30,287 nucleotides of DNA, taken from contig CAZJPN010000058.1 in assembly GCA_964547905.1 (NCBI GenBank), positions 1 to 30,287 of the forward strand, written 5' to 3'. The stretch's first letter is position 1. Every line of letters starts with the position of its first letter. The notes under the pieces were generated by a model. The model worked only from the letters and a program-made list of their open reading frames with translations. It was not told the origin of the DNA and searched no databases. This stretch comes from JAJYLM01 sp964547905. GTDB lineage: Bacteria; JAMCPX01. This document shows, in pieces, positions 24,336-30,287 of this stretch. The translations under genes and the position numbers were made by a program.

Positions 24336-25175
24336 ATGCAGGGGTTTTTTTCGAAATTATCTTCTATTTTTACAAAGCTGTCAGACAAGAACCATGTAAC
24401 CGAAATTGACAGAGAACGTTATGTTGAAGATCTATTGTTACTCGATATGAGTTTTAGTGTTGTTGAAAGATTGATCAATGGCGTAGATGCTGCAAATACC
24501 AAGCCGCTCGATACATTGAAAGGCAGTATGAAACAAATACTTGTTTCCGCCCCGTTGATTGAACCAAAATGCGGGATTCTTATGATTGGCATTAACGGTT
24601 CCGGTAAAACAACTACGATAGCAAAGCTCGGAAAATGGTATGTCGATCATGGATACAGTGTTATCGTAGGTGCAGGCGACACGTACAGAGCTGCTGCCAT
24701 AGAACAGCTTTCTATACTTTCAAACAGGATCGGTATGGATATTGTAAAGGCCATGCCCGGGGTTGATCCCGCATCGGTTATACATGATGCTGTTATGGCT
24801 TACAAACACAGAGCAAAGGACGTTATTATGGGCGATACAGCAGGCAGACTTCACACGAATGTAAACCTTGTCAATGAACTTAAAAAGATTAAATCTGTTA
24901 TGACTAAGGCGATGACCGGCGATAGAATGGTAACGTACCTGATTATAGACGCCACGATAGGGAAAAATTCGTTTCAGCAGGCAAAACTTTTCAAGGAAAA
25001 CATAGGTATTGACGGCATTATTATTACAAAACTCGACGGTACCGCAAAAGGCGGAATCATATTTACAATATGTGATGAACTCAGGATCCCGGTAGTTGCA
25101 ATAGGTAACGGAGAGTCCATGGATGATTTTATGCTATTTGATAAGGATACGTTTGTGGAGGAATTGTTCAAATGA
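24336..25175 (+). CDS. ftsY: Signal recognition particle receptor FtsY (short form)
   Basis: A 279-residue SRP-family GTPase that receives ribosome-SRP complexes at the inner membrane. The G1 motif GINGSGKT is at 85-92. DTYRAAA (115-121) stands in for the usual DTFRAAA. DTAGR (167-171), DATIGKNS (usually DATTGQNA), TKLDGTAKGG (231-240) and the C-terminal F..DTFVEELF end complete the NG domain. The N-domain is short and the acidic A-domain is absent, so membrane contact would rely on the amphipathic N-terminal helix (MQGFFSKLSSIFTKL). No Ffh is in the window. The FtsY identity is favoured over Ffh by the DTAGRLHTN..L..ELKKI pattern and the missing M domain. The GDPD start overlaps its stop. 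Confidence 0.93.
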   Translation: MQGFFSKLSSIFTKLSDKNHVTEIDRERYVEDLLLLDMSFSVVERLINGVDAANTKPLDTLKGSMKQILVSAPLIEPKCGILMIGINGSGKTTTIAKLGKWYVDHGYSVIVGAGDTYRAAAIEQLSILSNRIGMDIVKAMPGVDPASVIHDAVMAYKHRAKDVIMGDTAGRLHTNVNLVNELKKIKSVMTKAMTGDRMVTYLIIDATIGKNSFQQAKLFKENIGIDGIIITKLDGTAKGGIIFTICDELRIPVVAIGNGESMDDFMLFDKDTFVEELFK

Positions 25176-25966
25176 AAAAGCTTGTTGTGTATGCTCACAG
25201 GGGGGTGTCGGGTTACGAAATCGAAAACACCATTCCTTCTTTCGAGCTTGCCGTAAAAATGAAGGCGGATGCCGTTGAATTCGATGTTCAGCTTACATCC
25301 GACGGTGGCGTTGTGGTGTTCCACGATTTCACTCTCGGCAGGTTGTTCAATGTCGATAGGGGTGTTTCCGAACTCAAAACCGATGAAATAAAAAAATACA
25401 ATTTTAAAAATCCTGTTGACGGAAAGCCTGTAAGTATCCCTCTTCTTGAAGAGGTGTTGGCTTCAATAAGCCATAAAATCTCCATGAACATAGAGCTTAA
25501 GAATGACGACAATAAACCTCAGCGCATTGCAGAACTCTGCAGTAAGGTTTATGGATGTATAAAAGAATACAATCTTATCAAAGAGGTTATAGTTTCTTCA
25601 TTCAATATCGAAGCGATACGGCAGATGAGAAAACTTTCAAATGATGTGAGGCTTGCCGTACTTGTTGATCAACTTTCACCTGAATCCCGGTCTGATGTAT
25701 CCGATGGTATGAACACCCTGTCCTTTTATATAGGAATATCGAAAGAACTTGGCGCAGAGGCAATAAATATGTCTTATACTGCTATTGACAGCAAGATTGT
25801 ACGTGCGATCCATGACAGCGGTTTTAAAGTGAATGTTTATACAGTCAACAATGAGGAATTGGTAAGGATGCTCGTAAAAGAAGGCGTTGATGGATTTTTT
25901 ACGAATTACCCTGATAAGGCCATCAAAGTAATCGAGCAGGAGATAAAACAGAGCAGCATACAATGA
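25172..25966 (+). CDS. Glycerophosphodiester phosphodiesterase
   Basis: A 264-residue GDPD-family TIM-barrel enzyme that hydrolyses glycerophosphodiesters to glycerol-3-phosphate and an alcohol. Catalytic and metal-binding motifs are present: H9-R10, E18-N19-T20, E36 and D38 (VEFDVQ), TSDG, H51-D52 (VFHD), and an Ile-Glu-Leu strand near residue 112. There is no signal peptide, so it is likely cytosolic (UgpQ-like rather than GlpQ-like). The start overlaps the ftsY stop (ATGA), with GGAGG upstream. The next gene, a phosphate cotransporter, overlaps its stop, linking it to phosphate or phospholipid turnover. Confidence 0.94.
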   Translation: MKKLVVYAHRGVSGYEIENTIPSFELAVKMKADAVEFDVQLTSDGGVVVFHDFTLGRLFNVDRGVSELKTDEIKKYNFKNPVDGKPVSIPLLEEVLASISHKISMNIELKNDDNKPQRIAELCSKVYGCIKEYNLIKEVIVSSFNIEAIRQMRKLSNDVRLAVLVDQLSPESRSDVSDGMNTLSFYIGISKELGAEAINMSYTAIDSKIVRAIHDSGFKVNVYTVNNEELVRMLVKEGVDGFFTNYPDKAIKVIEQEIKQSSIQ

Positions 25967-27564
25967 TATTTATCATAACAGCAATAGCCGCTCTTGCTCT
26001 TTTCCTCTACGGTATCGATCTTATAAATTCAGGTTTAAGTAAGCTCTTCAGCGAACAGATTAAAAAATTTCTCCACCTTGCATCCAAAAGTGTTATGGGG
26101 GCAATACTGATTGGCGGAATTGTTACCATACTAATACAGAACAGCAATACGCCTGTTGTTATGTTGATGGGCTTTGCAACATCGAGGCTGATAGACCTTA
26201 CGGGTGCTATGGGGGTGATACTCGGAGCTGATATTGGTTCGACATTAACGGTTCAGCTTCTATCGTTTAATCTCTACAGCCTGGGACTCTTTCTTATAGC
26301 GGCAGGTTTTTTGATCGGTATTTTTATAAAGGGGCGGAAGGCAAGTGCAGTATCGAGTTTCTTTACAGGTCTTGGTTTTATCCTTTTCAGCATGAGGCTG
26401 TTGAATGATATTCTAAGCAAAATAAATCCTCAACAGAGTAATCTGGTAAAATTGATGGTACATAATCCATATATGAGTTTTACGGTATCGCTTGTTCTTA
26501 CATCTATAATCCAGAGCAGTGCTGCGACCATAGGCATTGCAATATCACTGGCAGATGTGGGTTTTATAACCCTTTCACATGCACTCCCCATCATACTCGG
26601 TGCCAATATCGGGACATGTTCAACCGCTGTATTTGCAATGTTCAAGGCTGATCAGGCAGGAAGAAGGATTGCCATAGCCCACCTTCTTTTTAAGGTCATC
26701 GGTGTGGTGATTGTTGCTGTATTTTTTAAACCGTTCATACTGCTTTCATCGTACACATCCGGTAATGTTGCACATCAGATCGCCAATGCCCATACCCTTT
26801 TTAATATTCTCATTACATTTGTTTTTGCGCCGTTTGCATCAGTGGTTGCAGGATTTTTCGAGAAACATATAACAACAGGTAGGAAGATAGAATTTCCGGA
26901 TAAGCCACGTTATCTCGATGAATCGGTATTGTCTACACCTACAATCGCATTCGATTACGTACTGAAAGAGATCATGAGGCTTGCGGATTATGTTTATGCC
27001 ATGTTTATTATTTCATACAATGCACTTTCAAAAAATGATCTATGGGGTTCGAACGAATTGAATGCAATGAACGATGCGGTTGAAAAATTGGCATCAAAGA
27101 TAAAATTATATGTTGTCCGGGTATCGGCCCCCAAAGGGCTGACACAACAGGATGCTTACCGCCAATTTGAACTTATAACGTACGTAAAGAATTTTGAGGT
27201 AATATCGAGCATAATAAGTCAGAACCTTTCATCCGAGATAGAAAAGAAAACAATCGGAGGATACAAGCTTTCGGAGGAAGGATGGCTTGAAATTAAGGAT
27301 TATTTCCAGAAGGTAATGAGGTTTTTCGAAGATATCATATCTGCCATTGAAACAAATAATCCCGATGCCGACTTGATGTTACGAGATAAGAAAAAGCAGC
27401 TTGCACAGGAAGAACTCTTGCTTCTGAAACACCATCTGGAAAGATTAAATAAAGGGTATGCCGGGTCTATCGAAACAAGCGCCATGCACATCGAGATTGT
27501 GAGCATACTCAGACATATTTCATCCCAGCTTGCTTACATGGTAAAGCCCATCAACATCTCATGA
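25963..27564 (+). CDS. Na+/phosphate cotransporter family protein (NptA-like) with PhoU-like tail
   Basis: A 533-residue inner membrane protein. The N-terminal ~310 residues hold two inverted Na_Pi_cotrans repeats (PF02690), each with the QSS/QNSN signature: ILIQNSNTPVV...GVILGADIGST (about 58-94) and SIIQSSAATIG...PIILGANIGTC (about 184-220). These bind Na+ and phosphate. The C-terminal ~210 residues are helical with no membrane segments and look PhoU-like (about 330-530), which is common in this family. It probably moves phosphate across the membrane. The ATG overlaps the GDPD stop. It is the last gene of the operon; no clear terminator is visible before the convergent hydrolase gene 25 bp away. 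Confidence 0.92.
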   Translation: MIFIITAIAALALFLYGIDLINSGLSKLFSEQIKKFLHLASKSVMGAILIGGIVTILIQNSNTPVVMLMGFATSRLIDLTGAMGVILGADIGSTLTVQLLSFNLYSLGLFLIAAGFLIGIFIKGRKASAVSSFFTGLGFILFSMRLLNDILSKINPQQSNLVKLMVHNPYMSFTVSLVLTSIIQSSAATIGIAISLADVGFITLSHALPIILGANIGTCSTAVFAMFKADQAGRRIAIAHLLFKVIGVVIVAVFFKPFILLSSYTSGNVAHQIANAHTLFNILITFVFAPFASVVAGFFEKHITTGRKIEFPDKPRYLDESVLSTPTIAFDYVLKEIMRLADYVYAMFIISYNALSKNDLWGSNELNAMNDAVEKLASKIKLYVVRVSAPKGLTQQDAYRQFELITYVKNFEVISSIISQNLSSEIEKKTIGGYKLSEEGWLEIKDYFQKVMRFFEDIISAIETNNPDADLMLRDKKKQLAQEELLLLKHHLERLNKGYAGSIETSAMHIEIVSILRHISSQLAYMVKPINIS

Positions 27565-27589
27565 ATCATGATTGATCAGGGAAGGGATC

Positions 27590-28510
27590 TCATCGACTGT
27601 TTAATTTTTCCCCTACCAGGTACCACACCATGGAAGCTATTGATTCTGCTGCGGGTATAAAGTCCGAGAAATTAAGGAATCCATGGATCATACCTTTCGC
27701 CCTTATGCCTGTTGCCAAAACGCCGGCATCGTAAAGTTTGGATAAATACATTTCCCCTTGATCTCTCAGTGGATCATGTTCGGCCGTAACAATTATAGTC
27801 TCTGGCAAACCGCCAACGTCTTCCCGGAGTATGGGAGAAAAGAAAGGATGAAAAAAATCTTGATCTTTATTTAAATATAATTTATCAAACCACTTTATTG
27901 AATCTTTCGTTAAGAAATATCCTTTACCGTATTCCCTTAATGATTCTGTGAAGAGATCTGGACCAAGCACAGGATAAAAAAGAGTCTGAAGTTTTGGTAG
28001 TTCTATCTTATCATCCTTTAATCTTAAGCTTGTAACAACAGTGAGATTAGCACCTGCACTATCTCCTGCTATTGCTATTTTGTCCGGAGATATGCCTAAA
28101 GTTCCGGTATTTTTCCTCACCCAGAGGTAAGCTTCATAGGCATCGTCCACTGCTGCAGGAAATTTATTCTCCGGCGCCAGTCTATATTCAACAGAGAGGA
28201 CTTTACATCCTGAGGTCTTTGCAGCTCTCCTGGCGATGCCATCAAACGATTCTATGTCTCCGAATATAAAACCTCCACCATGAAGATAGATTATTAATCC
28301 GTTATAGCTATTTTCAGGCTCATAAAGCCTGCAAGGAATCTTTAGTCCATGGTGTTCGATATGAAGGTCCTTAATCGATTTCACATGTTCTTTTTTTGGT
28401 GGAATTGGACTCTTACCCATCATCTCTCTTACATCTTCAACCTTCATTGTACTCAGTTCGATATTTTTAAATATCTTAAGAATTTTTTCGGCCGCAGGGT
28501 CAAGAACCAT
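27590..28510 (-). CDS. Alpha/beta hydrolase, HSL-family carboxylesterase/lipase
   Basis: A 306-residue soluble hydrolase of the hormone-sensitive-lipase group. The oxyanion-hole motif HGGGF is at 77-81, the nucleophile S151 is in GDSAGAN, D246 in EHDPLRD and H276 in IHGF complete the triad. There is no signal peptide, so it is likely intracellular. It hydrolyses carboxyl esters; the natural substrate is unknown. The start is the ATG at 28508-28510, with AAAGGAGGA just upstream. It lies 102 bp downstream of the SDR gene on the same strand and may be cotranscribed with it, or have its own promoter (TTGCAT and TAATAT are seen in the gap). Confidence 0.94.
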   Translation of the reverse strand: MVLDPAAEKILKIFKNIELSTMKVEDVREMMGKSPIPPKKEHVKSIKDLHIEHHGLKIPCRLYEPENSYNGLIIYLHGGGFIFGDIESFDGIARRAAKTSGCKVLSVEYRLAPENKFPAAVDDAYEAYLWVRKNTGTLGISPDKIAIAGDSAGANLTVVTSLRLKDDKIELPKLQTLFYPVLGPDLFTESLREYGKGYFLTKDSIKWFDKLYLNKDQDFFHPFFSPILREDVGGLPETIIVTAEHDPLRDQGEMYLSKLYDAGVLATGIRAKGMIHGFLNFSDFIPAAESIASMVWYLVGEKLNSR

Positions 28511-28612
28511 AATCTTTCCTCCTTTAATTATTAAACACCATCTTATATTAAAACTTAATCCAGAAAATGCAATAAATACTGGAGTGCAAAATCAAATTTT
28601 GGTAATGAAGAT

Positions 28613-29395
28613 TCAATACTTTTCAGGAGTCTGAGAAAGAAGCACTTTGGTTAAGAGCCAATAGGGTGCTACTTTACCGAACTTTGTTGCATATTTCATT
28701 CCGGGTGGGAATATATTTTCTCGCATCTCCTCTTTTATGCCTTTGAGCACATATTCTGCAGCTTTTTCTTCACTGATTTGATTGGGGGCAGGAATCCCGT
28801 CGCTCCGGCTTGCGTCTGTATCTACAAATCCGGGATGTATTGTTTGAATCACTATAGGGGTATAACCGAAATGCTTCAATTCCATGCGTACAGTTTCAAG
28901 AAAGATTCGTGCCGCACTCTTTGCGGCGGTATAATCTCCCTGCATGGGTATGCCGAAATAAGTTGCCTGTGAATTCATATGGGCGATCATGCACCGTGTT
29001 TTTTGTAGCTTCATTTGTCGAATAAGAGGGCAATAAAAATTGATCATGGTATCATAATTCGTACGCATGCATTGGAGTATTTTCTCCCTTGATGCGGTGA
29101 GGGTGTTTGAAGGCGGACCTTGGCCGACATTGAGCAGGGCTATGTCTATCCTTCCGAATTTTTTAATCGTTTCGGAAATTACGTAATCCGCATGATCCGG
29201 ATTAAGGGCGTCACCAGCGTAGGATATACATTCGCTGCCGTTTTTACGTATCCGTTCAGCCGCCGATTCAAGAAGCTCCTTGCGGCGGGCTGTTATTACT
29301 ATCGAGTTATTGTATCGGCTTAAAGCAATTGCCACCGCACGGCCGATACCGGATGATGCTCCTGTTATTAAGATCACTTTTTCGGAATATTCCAT
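28613..29395 (-). CDS. Short-chain dehydrogenase/reductase
   Basis: A 260-residue classical SDR. The cofactor motif TGASSGIG is at 11-18, NVG (89-91) takes the place of the usual NAG, and the catalytic residues are S142, Y155 and K159 (YTAAK). HPGFVDT follows, as in many classical SDRs. The ~30 C-terminal residues are hydrophobic with aromatic groups (VAPYWLLTKVLL), giving possible membrane contact, as in 3-ketodihydrosphingosine-reductase-like SDRs. Arginines at 37-38 (TARRKE) favour NADPH. The start has a GGGGGA Shine-Dalgarno sequence. The substrate is unknown. It is upstream of the esterase gene on the same strand. Confidence 0.92.
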   Translation of the reverse strand: MEYSEKVILITGASSGIGRAVAIALSRYNNSIVITARRKELLESAAERIRKNGSECISYAGDALNPDHADYVISETIKKFGRIDIALLNVGQGPPSNTLTASREKILQCMRTNYDTMINFYCPLIRQMKLQKTRCMIAHMNSQATYFGIPMQGDYTAAKSAARIFLETVRMELKHFGYTPIVIQTIHPGFVDTDASRSDGIPAPNQISEEKAAEYVLKGIKEEMRENIFPPGMKYATKFGKVAPYWLLTKVLLSQTPEKY

Positions 29396-29728
29396 ATATC
29401 CCCCATTTATATTTAAGTGATTGTTCGTTTTTTATCGTGCACAATCCAACCACAGCCACATGGTTTTATTTCATATGCCGATTTAATCCTCAAGTCAGTT
29501 CTCAAATTAGGATAATGTTAATATATCTATAAACGAATATCAACTTACCCGAAAAATACACCTTTTAAGGTTAAGGTTCACAAGAAGTGTTGAACATGTG
29601 GCAGACCTGCTGTGTCTGCTTTCAACAGACTGTCAATGATTGACTTGTTGTATATCAATCGGTATATCTTGTAAAAGCTGAACAGACCGGAGTTATAATT
29701 TGCTTTATTTTGAGCGGATAGTAGTGAC
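29396..29728. other. Gene-free stretch
   Basis: No open frame with a believable start or domain is seen on either strand. It contains the upstream region of the SDR gene, the hairpin at 29588-29627 and a possible + strand promoter (TTGACT at about 29640-29645, then TATATC after 17 bp) that would point toward the remnant gene. The rest is AT-rich with no recognised feature. Confidence 0.5.
29588..29627. repeat. Two-part hairpin upstream of the hydrolase remnant
   Basis: TGTTGAA (29588-29594) pairs with TTCAACA (29621-29627). Inside it, GCAGAC (29601-29606) pairs with GTCTGC (29614-29619) around a 7-base loop, with an asymmetric internal bulge. No T tract follows, so a simple terminator is unlikely. 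It could be a structured leader or a leftover of a decayed region. Confidence 0.5.
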
Positions 29729-29756
29729 ATGGAGAATAAAATTAAAAAAATAACTC

Positions 29757-30050
29757 ATGCATTTTCACAGCCCCTTTAAATTTATATACATATCATGTGC
29801 ATATTTCATGTATTCGTTTGACGCTCTGTACAGACATTACTTGGCAGGTCTTAAGGAAAAATCCATACGTGTGGGCAAACATACCATTTCATATCTCGAA
29901 GGAGGAAAAGGAGAAACCGCGGGGTATTATCTTGGATTCATCGGAGGATAAGAGAAAATTTTGGGAAAGGCTACACATTACACAATCTCAACAAACATGA
30001 AGTCGTAGCAAAATGCTTCCTCACCTGCATAGTACCAATGGTTCGTATAT
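29757..30050 (+). pseudogene. Frameshifted remnant of an alpha/beta hydrolase
   Basis: The + strand frame from 29757 encodes a hydrophobic stretch, then ALYRHYLAGL and RVGKHTISYLEGGKGE, which is the N-terminal part of a membrane-anchored alpha/beta hydrolase. The normal continuation, HGFGGDK..W.RL, is broken. The first frame reads LGFIGG then stops at 29949-29951, while the next frame carries EDKRKFWERL (29944-29973). A third frame gives LNKHEVVAK, like the following strand. Two or more frameshifts therefore interrupt the gene, and the catalytic part is not present. I could not find an intact catalytic region downstream, so this is a truncated and decayed copy. Confidence 0.6.
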
Positions 30051-30236
30051 AACAGATTATTCCTGTTGATCTCCAATGGCTCTGTAAACATATATTTTGA
30101 CTGATAATAATTTTTATATTAAAATTTTTTGAAACAAAAATATAAAATGTGGAGGAAATGGACTGCGCCCTATGGACTGGACTAAAATTCTATAAACGAG
30201 TGAGCAAATTAAAAGCAGTCAAACAGGGGCAAAATT
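30051..30236. other. Gene-free AT-rich stretch after the remnant
   Basis: No coding region could be supported. A TATAAA box (about 30141-30146) and a GGAGG (30152-30156) followed by short frames that stop quickly suggest either a decayed start of a gene or chance. Confidence 0.4.
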
Positions 30237-30287
30237 ATGCTGATCGACCTGATAACGGTTGATAGTCAGATATGGACAGGATCAAAA
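30237..30287 (+). CDS. Possible start of an unknown gene running off the window
   Basis: An ATG at 30237 is preceded by AGGGG 7 bp upstream and opens a frame (MLIDLITVDSQIWTGSK) that stays open to the last base. Only 17 residues are visible, too few to name a family. The Shine-Dalgarno-like sequence is its only support. Confidence 0.2.
   Translation, partial: MLIDLITVDSQIWTGSK

Noticed and set aside
27555..27610. Possible terminator between the Na/Pi gene and the convergent esterase
   Set aside because: Only a 10 bp palindrome AATCATGATT and a five-base GGGAA/TTCCC pairing; not convincing.
30148..30260. 34-codon frame after GGAGG at 30152-30156
   Set aside because: The GGAGG is only 2 bp from the ATG, the frame stops quickly and no family is recognised.

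Overview
This 30.3 kb window reads as a piece of chromosome from an anaerobic or facultative Gram-negative bacterium. The lineage is probably one of those formerly grouped as Deltaproteobacteria (Desulfobacterota, Myxococcota or a neighbouring phylum). The evidence is lipobox-bearing surface proteins with IPT/TIG, NHL and Kelch repeats, a 12-haem membrane-anchored cytochrome, an HD-GYP tail, and receiver, DUF4388, Roadblock and zinc-ribbon/TPR proteins. By eye the GC content is low to moderate (not computed). I saw no insertion sequence, prophage, CRISPR array, rRNA or tRNA. This family-level placement is inference.

Left part (1-9464): the 3' end of an HD-GYP gene runs into a convergent small membrane protein gene. 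HU and yjbQ are divergent. Four small or secreted proteins of unknown function and two large lipoprotein genes follow: an IPT/TIG plus 18-repeat NHL protein and a Kelch-like protein. Next is a long-chain acyl-CoA synthetase. Its gene is convergent with the 12-haem NapC/NirT-type cytochrome gene (about 9465-10856, minus strand).

Centre (10905-27564): a 261 bp divergent control region contains two kinds of inverted repeat and a near-consensus promoter whose predicted start lies only a few bases from the miaB start codon. From there eleven genes on the + strand follow with gaps of at most 14 bp and four ATGA overlaps. They are miaB, a bifunctional-nuclease-family (DUF151) gene, a pseudo-receiver/GAF/degenerate-GGDEF gene, a pseudo-receiver/DUF4388/degenerate-GTPase gene, a PHP phosphoesterase, a zinc-ribbon/TM/TPR protein, smc, a Roadblock/LC7 protein, ftsY, a glycerophosphodiesterase and a Na/Pi cotransporter. 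The most interesting signal in the window is the run of signalling-derived proteins that have lost their catalytic or phospho-acceptor residues, placed beside chromosome-segregation (smc) and membrane-targeting (ftsY) genes. I propose it as a candidate uncharacterised scaffold or polarity-like module; that proposal is inference.

Right part (27565-30287): two minus-strand metabolic genes, an HSL-family alpha/beta hydrolase and a short-chain dehydrogenase, could form a short operon. The last ~890 bp carries no intact gene that I can support. It contains a frameshifted alpha/beta-hydrolase remnant, a ~40 bp hairpin and possibly the first codons of a gene leaving the window.
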